Shown: positions 43,751 to 53,089 of the stretch, piece after piece
How the letters are laid out: every line of letters starts with the position of its first letter
How positions within the stretch are numbered: the first letter of the stretch is position 1
Assembly (NCBI GenBank): GCA_913030825.1
Contig: CAJWCU010000010.1
Location: 62,001-126,000, forward strand
DNA from: an uncultured Rhodospirillaceae bacterium
GTDB lineage: Bacteria; Pseudomonadota; Alphaproteobacteria; Rhodospirillales; Casp-alpha2
Direction of reading: 5' to 3'
DNA: 64,000 bases
Program-made: the position numbers and the translations under genes
The notes under the pieces: model-generated
The model's input: only the letters and a program-made list of their open reading frames with translations
What the model was told of the DNA's origin: nothing
Databases searched by the model: none

Positions 43751-43786
43751 CCAACGATCCTCGGCGCATGCGCCAAGGACCGTTGG
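43751..43786 (+). promoter_or_regulatory. 36-base imperfect palindrome covering the tgt ribosome site
   Basis: Left arm 43751-43766 and right arm 43771-43786 pair at 14 of 16 positions around a CATG centre that is itself palindromic (GGCGCATGCGCC). The likely ribosome site AAGGA (43775-43779) lies in the right arm, and the tgt ATG is at 43790. Folding of the mRNA would hide the ribosome site; as DNA it could also be an operator. Confidence 0.55.
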
Positions 43787-43789
43787 TGA

Positions 43790-45396
<1,607 letters not shown>

Positions 45397-45443
45397 TACG
45401 TTCGATTTGAATTCGGTTTCACCCGCCGAAGCGGGCGGGGGCC

Positions 45444-45722
45444 TCAGCCCGTCGCCGCGTCGTCCGTGGCGGCCGGGGTCGGCCAGGCGCGGGGCACCTC
45501 GACCGCATGGCCGAAGTAGCCGATCAGGTCGATGAAGCTTTTCACGACGGAAAGATTGGGGATGGTCGCGAGGACCGAACCGCCTTGTCCTTCGACGATG
45601 GGGGTCAGTTCGTCCCCCGGCTGGTTTTCCCGGTATTCCTGAACCGCGCGGTGGATGTTCCGCTCGTCGGTGATGATGTAGAAATCCGGGTCCTTCTGGG
45701 ACTGCAGGATCAGGAATTCCAT
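45444..45722 (-). CDS. Small soluble protein, unknown function
   Basis: A 92-residue protein starting at the ATG at 45722, which has AGGAG 7-8 bases upstream; the longer in-frame extension is not needed. The sequence (MEFLILQSQKDPDFYIITDE; AVQEYRENQPGDELTPIVEGQGGS; VVKSFIDLIGYFGHAVEV) suggests a compact alpha/beta protein without membrane segment. No family recognised. It is convergent with queF and downstream of the queD-like operon, separated from it by a terminator. Confidence 0.65.
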   Translation of the reverse strand: MEFLILQSQKDPDFYIITDERNIHRAVQEYRENQPGDELTPIVEGQGGSVLATIPNLSVVKSFIDLIGYFGHAVEVPRAWPTPAATDDAATG

Positions 45723-45881
45723 AAGGCGTCTCCTCTTGGCCGCATGACGGTCCGGGCATTCGGCCCGGGCCAACCCCCACGCGGCGGTTCGGATACGCAG
45801 ATATTGGGGATTACCCGATATCTAGCGAACCGGCGCGTCAATCGGCCAAGATTTTGTTCTAAAGGGATGAATCGGGCAAGC

Positions 45882-45910
45882 AAAAGCCCGGGCCTCGGCC
45901 CAAAGCGGGC
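45882..45910 (-). terminator. Intrinsic terminator after the QueD-like operon
   Basis: On the minus strand GCCC...GGGCC-GA-GGCCC...GGGC (plus 45886-45910) forms a GC stem that runs into TTTT (45885-45882). It lies ~14 bp beyond the stop of the second QueD-like gene and probably ends that transcript. Confidence 0.55.
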
Positions 45911-45923
45911 GATTTCGGGGCCG

Positions 45924-46301
45924 TCAGCCGCCCCGGTAGATACAGCCCGTGGTGGCGTTCTCGCGAATCTCGATTCCGCTAAGTCCTTGAAGATGAGTCG
46001 AAATCCGCTCCCAGAGCCAGATGGCGATCATTTCCGTGGTGGGATTTTCCAGGCCCTCGACCTCGTTCAGATACTGGTGGTCGATTTGCGCCAGAACGGG
46101 GTCGACCACGGCCGCGACTTCGGAAAAGTCCATCACCCAGCCTTCCGATTCGCGGACCGGCCCGGTCACCGCGATGCGCAGCAGGAAGGTATTGCCGTGC
46201 AGACGCGAACAGATGTGGCTTTCCGGCAGGCGCGGCAGGCGCCTGGCACTTTCGAAGGAAAAGCCGTGATAGATGGTCATCTCGGGCGTCGGGGACGTCA
46301 T
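45924..46301 (-). CDS. QueD-like 6-pyruvoyl-tetrahydropterin synthase-fold protein, altered zinc site (copy 2)
   Basis: A 125-residue PTPS/QueD-fold protein starting at 46301. Recognisable are FSFESARRLPRLPESHICSR, LHGNTFLLRIAV, WVMDFSEV, IDHQYLNEVEGLENPTTE and IRENATTGC. In QueD/PTPS the zinc is held by one His in the AAHRL-type segment and two in HGH; here the first is Arg (SARRL) and the second His of HGH is Asn. The catalytic Cys before the HGH motif (HIC) and the Asp-His pair are kept. It overlaps the upstream paralogue by 4 bp. QueD activity is therefore doubtful for this copy alone; a heteromer is possible. Confidence 0.82.
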   Translation of the reverse strand: MTSPTPEMTIYHGFSFESARRLPRLPESHICSRLHGNTFLLRIAVTGPVRESEGWVMDFSEVAAVVDPVLAQIDHQYLNEVEGLENPTTEMIAIWLWERISTHLQGLSGIEIRENATTGCIYRGG

Positions 46302-46660
46302 CGCCGGGGGGCCTCCGTGGCGCAGCCGACCGAGGGATTTTCCCAAATCTCGACCTCGACCCGGCCGGCCAGGCGCGCCGCGAGGCGGTCCCGCAGATAG
46401 CGGCAGATCGTTTCGGTCGACGGGTTTTCCAGGTCCGGCAGTTCGTTGAGATAGTGATGATCGATATCCGCCAAAACGCCGTCGACGGCGGCCTTGAGGT
46501 CCGCCGGGTCGATCAGCCAGCCCGCCGCCGCGTCCATGTCACCGGCGAGGCGCACCCGCCCGGTGAAGGTATGACCGTGCAGGCTTGCCGCCGGATGGGA
46601 ATCCCCCACGTTGGGCAGGCGCTGTGCCGCGACGAAATCGAAATCCAAGAACCGTTCCAT
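46298..46660 (-). CDS. queD: QueD-like 6-pyruvoyl-tetrahydropterin synthase-fold protein (copy 1)
   Basis: A 120-residue PTPS/QueD-fold protein; the ATG at 46660 has AGGAAA 8 bases upstream. Visible segments: FDFVAAQRLPNVGDSHPAAS, LHGHTFTGRVRL, WLIDPADLKAAVD, IDHHYLNELPDLENPSTETI, and IWENPSVGC. The HGH zinc pair and the Asp-His pair are intact, but the first zinc His is Gln (AAQRL) and the catalytic Cys position is Ala (SHPAAS). It is followed by a second related gene with the opposite pattern of losses. It should serve 6-carboxytetrahydropterin synthesis in the queuosine route, but the altered residues leave activity open. Confidence 0.82.
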   Translation of the reverse strand: MERFLDFDFVAAQRLPNVGDSHPAASLHGHTFTGRVRLAGDMDAAAGWLIDPADLKAAVDGVLADIDHHYLNELPDLENPSTETICRYLRDRLAARLAGRVEVEIWENPSVGCATEAPRR

Positions 46661-46845
46661 GGCCGGTTTCCTAGAGCATTCGGGGGCGCGAGGAAAGCCC
46701 GAAGCAGCCCCCGCCATTGCGCGGCGCCCGGCACGCCCCCAGATTATTGACATAGCTCAAGGCGGCGCGCCGGAAAGTTTTCGACTATGCTAGGGAAACA
46801 CCGGATGCCGAACCCGCGTCCGTCCGAATTCGAAAGGGAACGTCC

Positions 46846-47163
46846 ATGAACCTTGGGGAAAAAATGAAACCGGTCCTGGAGGCCCGCCTGGCGGAGCTGA
46901 AAGAGGATGTCACGGAAATCGACCAAACGCTGCGCGAGCCGGACAGCCAGGATTTCGAGGAACGCGCCACGGAGAACGAAGGCGACGAGGTCCTGGAAGA
47001 CCTGGGCAATGCGGCGCTGACGGAAATCGCGCAGATCGAGACCGCGCTTGCGCGGATCGAGGACGGGACCTACGGCGAATGCGCGACCTGCGGCGCCGAC
47101 ATCGCGCCGGCCCGGCTCGAAGCCGTGCCGCACGCGGCGCAATGTATCAAATGCGCATCCTGA
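46846..47163 (+). CDS. DksA/TraR-family zinc-finger protein
   Basis: A 105-residue protein. A long coiled-coil N-terminus (LEARLAELKEDVTEIDQTLREP; DEVLEDLGNAALTEIAQIETALARIEDGTYGEC) leads to a zinc finger with four Cys: CATC ... CIKC (~residues 77-104). Spacing is typical of short DksA/TraR proteins that bind RNA polymerase, though it lacks the full length of DksA (about 150 residues). AAGGGAA lies ~7 bases before the ATG. It is a single gene with a terminator-like hairpin 40 bp after the stop. It may adjust transcription under stress. Confidence 0.9.
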   Translation: MNLGEKMKPVLEARLAELKEDVTEIDQTLREPDSQDFEERATENEGDEVLEDLGNAALTEIAQIETALARIEDGTYGECATCGADIAPARLEAVPHAAQCIKCAS

Positions 47164-47204
47164 CGCCCTAGAAGCCTTTCCGACCGATTGAACCCGATCC
47201 GATG

Positions 47205-47227
47205 CGGGCGCGGTTGAACCGCGCCCG
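47205..47227 (+). terminator. Terminator-like hairpin after the DksA-like gene
   Basis: CGGGCGCGG and CCGCGCCCG (47205-47213 and 47219-47227) pair perfectly around a TTGAA loop, followed by TCGTTGTG. It lies 41 bp after the DksA-like stop and 54 bp before the next start. Confidence 0.6.
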
Positions 47228-47281
47228 TCGTTGTGCCCTATTACGCGCCAATCACAAGGCAACATCCAAGGGCATAACAAA

Positions 47282-48460
47282 ATGAAAATCACCGGCGTTA
47301 AATCGCAGCTGATCGATAAATTCCTGTTCGTCGAGGTCGAAACCGACGAAGGCATCACGGGACTGGGCGAATGCGGCAGTTGGGGCCAGTTGGAGGCCGC
47401 GCAGACCGCCATCGAGAAATTCGCCGACTACCTGATCGGCAAAGACCCGGGGCCGATCGAACACCATTGGAACATCATGCACCGGTTCAGCCATTTCCGG
47501 GGGGCGGCGATCTGCGGCGCGATCTCGGGATTGGACATCGCCCTTTGGGACATCAAGGGCCAGGCCCTGGGCGCGCCGATCCACGAGCTTCTGGGCGGGC
47601 CGACCCGCGACCGCGCCCGCGTCTACGGCCATGTGAAGGCCGAAAGCCTGGACGAGATGGTCACCAACGTGAAGAAGCTGAAGGCGCTGGGCTTCACCGC
47701 CATCGGCCATTTCAACCCGTTCCTGGATGAAGACCGCGATCAGGCCTATTTCAAACCCTATGCCCAGAAAATCGCCGACGCGGTCCACGTCGTGGCCGCC
47801 GTGCGCGAAGCCGTGGGCGACGATTTCGATCTCTGCATCGAAATCCACCGCCGCCTGACCCCGGCCGAGGCCGTGGCCTTCGCCCGCGAACTGGAGCCCT
47901 ATCGCCCCATGTTCTACGAAGACCCGATCCGCCCGGACAGCTTCGACGCGATGGCGCGGGTCAACGACCGCATCACCATCCCGCTGGCGACCGGTGAGCG
48001 GTACAATTCGATCTACGATTTCCAGACCCTGTTGACCCGCGAAGGCGTCGCCTACGTGCGGCCGTCGATCTGCCTGTGCGGCGGCATCACCGGGGCGCGC
48101 AAGATCGCCGCCCTGGCCGAAGCCCACGACGTGCAGGTCGTGCCGCACAACCCACTGTCGCCGGTCTGCCTGTTCGCCGGGCTGCAGTTGGACGCCGCCA
48201 TCCCCAACTTCGCGATCCAGGAATATCCGACGGTCGGCGTCGGCTTCGAAGACAAGGGCACATCGAACGAGCCGACCACGGAACTGGCAGGTGCCGGTAT
48301 CGTCACCAACGTGCCGGTGTTCAAGGACGGCTTCGCGGAAATTCCCAAGACCCCGGGTCTGGGCACGAAACTGGCGCCGGACGCGGCGGAGAAATTCCCC
48401 GCCTTCGCCCGCAAGATTCGCATGCGCCCCCACAAGGACGGCTTCATCGTCGATCAGTAA
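47282..48460 (+). CDS. Enolase-superfamily dehydratase (mandelate racemase / galactonate or mannonate dehydratase type)
   Basis: A 392-residue protein starting at the ATG at 47282 (MKITGVKSQLIDKFLFVEVET). Superfamily features: N-terminal capping domain with TGLGECGSWGQLEAA, then the barrel: GLDIALWDIKGQALGAPIHELLGG, CIEIHRRLTPAEA (~residue 190), FYEDPIRPDS, ATGERY and VPHNPLSPV. Metal ligands are Glu in YEDP and TGER; the first, usually Asp, is Glu in CIEIH, while the following His is kept as in galactonate/mannonate dehydratases. The late His in PHNPLSP fits acid-sugar dehydratases. Probably an acid-sugar dehydratase; substrate uncertain. It ends before a strong bidirectional terminator. Confidence 0.85.
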   Translation: MKITGVKSQLIDKFLFVEVETDEGITGLGECGSWGQLEAAQTAIEKFADYLIGKDPGPIEHHWNIMHRFSHFRGAAICGAISGLDIALWDIKGQALGAPIHELLGGPTRDRARVYGHVKAESLDEMVTNVKKLKALGFTAIGHFNPFLDEDRDQAYFKPYAQKIADAVHVVAAVREAVGDDFDLCIEIHRRLTPAEAVAFARELEPYRPMFYEDPIRPDSFDAMARVNDRITIPLATGERYNSIYDFQTLLTREGVAYVRPSICLCGGITGARKIAALAEAHDVQVVPHNPLSPVCLFAGLQLDAAIPNFAIQEYPTVGVGFEDKGTSNEPTTELAGAGIVTNVPVFKDGFAEIPKTPGLGTKLAPDAAEKFPAFARKIRMRPHKDGFIVDQ

Positions 48461-48482
48461 ACACCGCCGGATTGAAAAAGAA

Positions 48483-48516
48483 GAAGGCCGCCCTCCTTGA
48501 TCGGAGGGCGGCCTTC
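48483..48516. terminator. Strong bidirectional terminator
   Basis: Perfect 14-bp stem (48483-48496 with 48503-48516; GAAGGCCGCCCTCC) around TTGATC. A-rich sequence precedes it (GAAAAAGAA) and TCTT follows on the plus strand. It separates the convergent dehydratase and molybdoenzyme genes and can stop both. Confidence 0.85.
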
Positions 48517-48520
48517 GGTC

Positions 48521-50731
48521 TTACGACTGCATGCCTCGGGTAAGGGGCAGGGTCGTGATGGGTTTGCCGGTGGCCCGGCGAATGGCGTTCGCCACGGCGG
48601 GCCCGATGGACGGCACGCCGGGCTCACCCACGCCGGTCGGCGGTTCGGTCGAGGGCAGGATATGGACCTCGACCTTGGGCATCGCGCTGATGCGCAGCGG
48701 CGTATAGGTGTCGTAGTTGCCTTGATCCACCACCCCGCCGGTGCCGAGGGTCAATTCCTCCGCCAGCATGGCGCCCAGGCCGAACCCGGTGCCGCCTTCG
48801 ATCTGGGCCTTCACCGTGTCCGGGTTGACGACGGTCCCGCAATCGACGGCGGCGACCACCCGGTGGACCTTGACCTCGCCGCCCTTCATCGAAATCTCGG
48901 CGACGTGGGCGACGTAGCTGTGGAAGCTTTCGTGCACGGCCAGGCCCATGAACCGGCCCTCAGGCAGTTTCTTGTCCCAACCGGCTTTCTCCGCCGCCAG
49001 TTTGAGAACCGCCGCATGGCGTGGATGATCTTTCAGAAGCGCGAGACGTAGCGCCAACGGATCCTTGCCTGCCTCGGCCGCGACCTGATCGAGGAACGCT
49101 TCCGTCGCATAGGCCGTATGGGTCGAGCCCACCGCCCGCCACCACAAGGGCGGCACGCCGACCTTCATGGTCGTCAGGCCGACCTGCATGTTGGGGATGG
49201 CATAGGGCAGGTTGGACGCCCCTTCGACCGAGGTCTGATCGACGCCGTTTTGGATCAGGCCCTGAAACGGCGTGCCCGCGACGATGGACTGGCCGACGAT
49301 ATGATGTTTCCAGGCGACGATATTGCCGTCGCTGTCCAATCCGGCGGTCAGCTTGTGGACATAGGCCGGGCGATACCGCCCGCCCCGCATGTCGTTCTCG
49401 CGCGTCCATTGCACCTTGACCGGGGCCTTGTATCCGATGGCCTTGGCGACCATCACGGCCTCGACGATGACGTCGCCGTCGGGCGTGCCGCGACGCCCGA
49501 AACCGCCGCCCGTCTTCATGATATGGGAGACGACCTTGGTCGGGTCGATCCCGGCGGCCTTGGCGACCATTCCCTGGTAGAGGCCCGGCAGCTGCAGCCC
49601 GCCCCAGATTTCCAGGGTGCCGTCGGCGTTCATCCGCGCGACGGCGTTCAGGGGCTCCATCGCGGCATGGGCGAGATAAGGGAAATCGAACGTCGCCTCG
49701 ACCGTCTTGACCGCCCCGGCCAATGCCTTGGCCGCGTCGCCTTGCGTGCGGGCGACGGCCTGGGGCGCCTGTTCCACGGCCTTGTGATAGCCCGCCATGA
49801 TCTGGGCGGAGCTTCGGGTTTCGGCCTTGGTTTCGTCCCAGGTGACGGCGACCGCATCGCGGCCAGCGAGCGCCGCCCACATGTGCTCGCCGACCACGGC
49901 GATGCCGCGCGGCGTTTCGACCACGTCCACCACGCCCTTCATCGCCTTGGCCTTGGACGCGTCGAACGATTTGACCACGGCACCGAACTTGGGCGGGTGG
50001 ATCATCACGGCGGTCAGCATGCCCGGCAAATTCACGTCGATGGTGAAGTCGTGGGTGCCGTCGGTCTTGGCGCGGCTGTCGTAACGGCGCAGGTCCGCGT
50101 TGCCGATCAACGACCAATCGTCCCGGCCCTTGAGCGGGATGGTCTTGGGCACCGGCAGCTGTGCTGCCTTGGCCGCCATTTCCCCGAAGCCCGCAGACGG
50201 GCCGGACGCATGGCGCAGCACGCCGTCCTTGGCGGTGATTTCAGATGCCGGAAGGTTCCATTCCTTGGCCGCCGCTTCGGTCAGCAGCATGCGCGCCGCC
50301 GCCCCCGCCTTGCGGTAGCGGTCGAACGACGTGGTGATCGAGGACGACCCTCCCGTGCCCTGCACGGCCCCACCCCAGGACAGGTTTCCGTAAAGCTTGA
50401 GGTCGCCGGTCGCACCTTCGACCGTGATCTTGGACCAGTCGGCGCCCAGTTCCTCATTCACCAAGGTGGCGAGGCCGTTATAGGAGCCTTGCCCCATGTC
50501 GAATTGCGAGGACAGAACGGTGACCGTGCCGTCGTCGGCGATCTTGAGATAAGCGTCGAAGGGTTCCGGCGCGGCGGCGGCGGCGGCACCGGCACCGGCG
50601 GCCCGAACCGGGGACGATCCGAAGCCGACGACCAGGGCGCCGGCAGCGGCACCGGCGGTCATCAGGAAGCCGCGGCGAGTCGTTTCGACCGATGCGGCGG
50701 GGGCGAGATGCTCGATGATCTTCGGCAACAT
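48521..50731 (-). CDS. Molybdopterin-binding subunit of an isoquinoline 1-oxidoreductase-like dehydrogenase
   Basis: A 736-residue xanthine-dehydrogenase-family large subunit of the IorB type. A Tat-like signal lies near the start (TTRRGFLMTAGAAAGALVVG), implying a periplasmic enzyme. Cofactor and substrate motifs include QFDMGQGSYNGLATLVNEELGA, WGGAVQGTGGSSSI, MKTGGGFGRRG (~residue 410) and the catalytic Glu in TGVGEPGVPSIGPAVANA (~residue 705). It hydroxylates N-heterocycles or aldehydes using water. It is encoded 3 bp after its [2Fe-2S] subunit; no FAD subunit is present, as usual for IorAB-type enzymes. The actual substrate is unknown. Confidence 0.92.
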   Translation of the reverse strand: MLPKIIEHLAPAASVETTRRGFLMTAGAAAGALVVGFGSSPVRAAGAGAAAAAAPEPFDAYLKIADDGTVTVLSSQFDMGQGSYNGLATLVNEELGADWSKITVEGATGDLKLYGNLSWGGAVQGTGGSSSITTSFDRYRKAGAAARMLLTEAAAKEWNLPASEITAKDGVLRHASGPSAGFGEMAAKAAQLPVPKTIPLKGRDDWSLIGNADLRRYDSRAKTDGTHDFTIDVNLPGMLTAVMIHPPKFGAVVKSFDASKAKAMKGVVDVVETPRGIAVVGEHMWAALAGRDAVAVTWDETKAETRSSAQIMAGYHKAVEQAPQAVARTQGDAAKALAGAVKTVEATFDFPYLAHAAMEPLNAVARMNADGTLEIWGGLQLPGLYQGMVAKAAGIDPTKVVSHIMKTGGGFGRRGTPDGDVIVEAVMVAKAIGYKAPVKVQWTRENDMRGGRYRPAYVHKLTAGLDSDGNIVAWKHHIVGQSIVAGTPFQGLIQNGVDQTSVEGASNLPYAIPNMQVGLTTMKVGVPPLWWRAVGSTHTAYATEAFLDQVAAEAGKDPLALRLALLKDHPRHAAVLKLAAEKAGWDKKLPEGRFMGLAVHESFHSYVAHVAEISMKGGEVKVHRVVAAVDCGTVVNPDTVKAQIEGGTGFGLGAMLAEELTLGTGGVVDQGNYDTYTPLRISAMPKVEVHILPSTEPPTGVGEPGVPSIGPAVANAIRRATGKPITTLPLTRGMQS

Positions 50732-50734
50732 GGC

Positions 50735-51193
50735 TCAGGCCTCCAACCGGCGGGCGGCTTCGTGGACGCCGGCCCGGATGCGGTGGTAGGTGGCGCAGCG
50801 GCAGAGGTTGCCGTCCAGCGCCGCGTCGATGTCTTCATCGGAAGGTTTGGGCGTTTCCGTCAGCAACGCCACGGCGGCCATGACCTGCCCCGATTGACAG
50901 TAGCCGCATTGCGGCACGTCCAGGTCGGTCCAGACCTGTTGCACCGTTTCGGCGACCTTGCCGTCCAACCCTTCGATGGTGGTGATCTTGACCCCTTCGA
51001 GGTCTCCGATGAACGTCTGGCAGGACCGCGTGGGGTATCCGTCCAGATGCACGGTGCAGGCACCGCAAAGCGCCTGGCCGCATCCGAATTTCGTTCCGGT
51101 CAGGCCGACCAGATCCCGGATCGCCCATAGCAACGGCATGTCCGCGGGGCCATCGACCTGATGATCGACCCCGTTGATATTCAATTTCGGCAT
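50735..51193 (-). CDS. [2Fe-2S] subunit of an isoquinoline 1-oxidoreductase-like dehydrogenase
   Basis: A 152-residue IorA-type small subunit. The N-terminal plant-type [2Fe-2S] site is GCGQALCGACTVHLDG (~residues 38-53) plus a later CQTF Cys; the C-terminal helical domain binds the second cluster: CGYCQSGQVMAAVALL and GNLCRCATYHRIRAG. It hands electrons from the molybdenum subunit to an outside acceptor, often a cytochrome. It lacks its own signal sequence and is probably exported with the Tat-bearing large subunit. A maturation factor (XdhC-like) is not in the window. Confidence 0.93.
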   Translation of the reverse strand: MPKLNINGVDHQVDGPADMPLLWAIRDLVGLTGTKFGCGQALCGACTVHLDGYPTRSCQTFIGDLEGVKITTIEGLDGKVAETVQQVWTDLDVPQCGYCQSGQVMAAVALLTETPKPSDEDIDAALDGNLCRCATYHRIRAGVHEAARRLEA

Positions 51194-51392
51194 GATTTCG
51201 ACTTCCCTATCGTTGTTGCCAGCCCCGTCAACGACAGCGCCCCCTGTGACGCCGCGCCGGACACCCGGATGGTCGGGGCCCAGTCCAGAACGGATATTCT
51301 GGTATGATGAACCCTAGATGGGTGCAATGCACTATGGGGTCAAGTTACCGGCGGATGAAATTTGCCAAAAATCGCCGAACGCCCTGAAAAGA

Positions 51393-52034
51393 TCAGGGAA
51401 TGCCCAGCATCTTGTGGGTCTGCAGCGACAGGCTCCAGGCCGGATGGGCCAGGCAATAGGCGACCGCCGCCGCCGTATTGGCATCGCGGTCGGGGCCGTC
51501 CATGGGCTGCAGCAGGAAGCGGTCGAACTCCCAAGCCACGAAGTCTTCGGGCGGGGCGTCTGCCTGGGGATAGACCAGTTTCAATTCGTCGCCCCGGCGC
51601 TGCACGACCTCGGTCCCGGCCTTGGGGCTGACGCAGATCCAATCCAACCCGGCGGGCGCCTCGATCGTGCCGTTGGTTTCCACGGCGACCCGAAAGCCAA
51701 CCGCGTGCAGGGCGTCGATCAACGCCTCGTCCAATTGCAGAAGCGGCTCGCCCCCGGTGCAGACGACCAAGGGATCGCCCCGCCCCGGCCCGCCGACGGG
51801 CCAGGCCCCTGCGACCGCCGCCGCCAGATCGCCCGACGTCTTGAACGCCCCACCGCCGGGGCCGTCCGTGCCGATGAAATCGGTATCGCAGAACCGGCAT
51901 TGCGCCGTCGCACGGTCCTGTTCCCGCCCCGACCACAGGTTACAGCCGGCGAACCGCAGAAAGACCGCCGGGCGGCCTGTCTGGGCGCCCTCGCCCTGCA
52001 GGGTGAAATAGATTTCCTTGACGCTATAGGTCAT
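51393..52034 (-). CDS. queE: 7-carboxy-7-deazaguanine synthase QueE
   Basis: A 213-residue radical SAM enzyme starting at the ATG at 52034 (MTYSVKEIYFTLQGEGAQTGR). The cluster motif is CNLWSGREQDRATAQCRFC, i.e. CX14CX2C, the version found in many proteobacterial QueE proteins. Further markers: CTGGEPLLQLDEAL (~residue 96), VETNGT, VSPKAG and QPMDGP. It converts carboxytetrahydropterin to 7-carboxy-7-deazaguanine. It is not adjacent to queC: a 37-codon ORF on the opposite strand lies between. The upstream region holds short palindromes that might be operators. Confidence 0.95.
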   Translation of the reverse strand: MTYSVKEIYFTLQGEGAQTGRPAVFLRFAGCNLWSGREQDRATAQCRFCDTDFIGTDGPGGGAFKTSGDLAAAVAGAWPVGGPGRGDPLVVCTGGEPLLQLDEALIDALHAVGFRVAVETNGTIEAPAGLDWICVSPKAGTEVVQRRGDELKLVYPQADAPPEDFVAWEFDRFLLQPMDGPDRDANTAAAVAYCLAHPAWSLSLQTHKMLGIP

Positions 52035-52090
52035 GCGCAGTCCCGGTTCACGACGCCCAATGCGGGCACGGCGCGAAAATTCCAAATTTT

Positions 52091-52104
52091 GTGACCCGGG
52101 TCAC
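52091..52104. promoter_or_regulatory. Perfect 14-bp palindrome upstream of queE and a small ORF
   Basis: GTGACCCGGGTCAC at 52091-52104 is perfectly symmetric. It is flanked by AAAATTCCAAATTTT (from ~52076) and a second AAATTCC at ~52107, giving several short inverted and direct repeats within 40 bp. The position, between divergent queE and the 37-codon ORF, suits an operator. Confidence 0.5.
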
Positions 52105-52172
52105 GGAAATTCCAGGCCGCCGACATTACTTTAGAGAAATCTGATCGATCTCGCATGGGACAGGAGGAGGCG

Positions 52173-52286
52173 ATGTTTGATCTTAAACCTTCCATCGTGC
52201 GCAAATGCGTCAACGCGGTGCTGTTGGGCGTCGGCGTCCTGATCTTTCTCGGCCTGACGCTCTCCGCCCAAGGCGGCATCGGCTAG
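52173..52286 (+). CDS. 37-residue single-helix membrane protein (candidate)
   Basis: A short ORF with an excellent ribosome site (AGGAGGAGG ending ~3 bases before the ATG at 52173). It encodes a basic start (MFDLKPSIVRKC) and one hydrophobic helix (VNAVLLGVGVLIFLGLTLSAQ, residues 13-33), then a short Gly-rich end. The stop at 52286 is one base before the stop of convergent queC. Strong ribosome site plus helix suggest a real small membrane protein. No family is recognised. Confidence 0.65.
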   Translation: MFDLKPSIVRKCVNAVLLGVGVLIFLGLTLSAQGGIG

Positions 52287-52287
52287 C

Positions 52288-53019
52288 TCACGCGGCGTAG
52301 ACGGTCGGATCCGTGGCCCCGGCCTCGTCAAAGCCTTTCTTCCGCAACTGGCAGGAATCGCACTGCCCGCAATGGACGACGCTATGCATGCCGCCCGGTC
52401 CCGGTTGCGGGTCGTAGCAGCTCCAGGTCATGCCGTAATCGACGCCCAGGGCCTGCCCCGCCCGGATGATCTCGGCCTTGGTCATATCGATCAGGGGTGC
52501 CTGCACGCTGAACGGGCCGTCCTGCCCCGCCGCCATGGCTTCGACGCCTTCCTTGGTCGCCAGATTGGCGAGCCGCTGAAACGCCTTGATGAAGGCCGGG
52601 CGGCAATCGGGATAACCGGAATAATCCAACGCGTTGACGCCGATGAAGATATCGGACGCCCCGCCCGTTTCGGCCAGCGCCAAGGCATGGGCCAGGAAGA
52701 TCGTATTGCGCGCGGGCACGTAAGTGATCGGCACGCCTTCGTCGGCCATCTCGGCGGTGTCGCGGCCCTTGGGCACGTCGATATCGGCGGTCAGGGCCGA
52801 TCCGCCATAGATGGTCAGATCGATCTCGGCGACGACATGGCGTTTCGATCCCATGGCCCGGGCCAGCCGTTCGGCGGCCTCCAACTCCACGGCATGGCGT
52901 TGGCCGTAGCGGAACGCCAAGGTCAGCAGGTCAAAGCCCCGGTCCCGCGCCATGGCGCAGGCCGTCGCGGAATCCAATCCACCGGACAGCAGCACGACCG
53001 CCGTTTCACCCGTCGCCAC
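52288..53019 (-). CDS. queC: 7-cyano-7-deazaguanine synthase QueC
   Basis: A 243-residue ATP-dependent enzyme making preQ0. The PP-loop [13 protein letters not shown] (~residues 12-24), the [14 protein letters not shown] segment, the [18 protein letters not shown] motif and the zinc site [15 protein letters not shown] (with the preceding SCYDP Cys) are all visible. The start is a GTG at 53019 with GGAGA ~8 bases upstream; a nearby ATG is out of frame. It is convergent with the 37-codon ORF and divergent from queG. With queE it makes preQ0 for QueF. Confidence 0.95.
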   Translation of the reverse strand: MATGETAVVLLSGGLDSATACAMARDRGFDLLTLAFRYGQRHAVELEAAERLARAMGSKRHVVAEIDLTIYGGSALTADIDVPKGRDTAEMADEGVPITYVPARNTIFLAHALALAETGGASDIFIGVNALDYSGYPDCRPAFIKAFQRLANLATKEGVEAMAAGQDGPFSVQAPLIDMTKAEIIRAGQALGVDYGMTWSCYDPQPGPGGMHSVVHCGQCDSCQLRKKGFDEAGATDPTVYAA

Positions 53020-53089
53020 GAACCATTCTCCAATTCTTTGCCTGTGGTAGTCTCGCCCTCCGTAGCATATCGCGGGCCGGACGAGAAGA

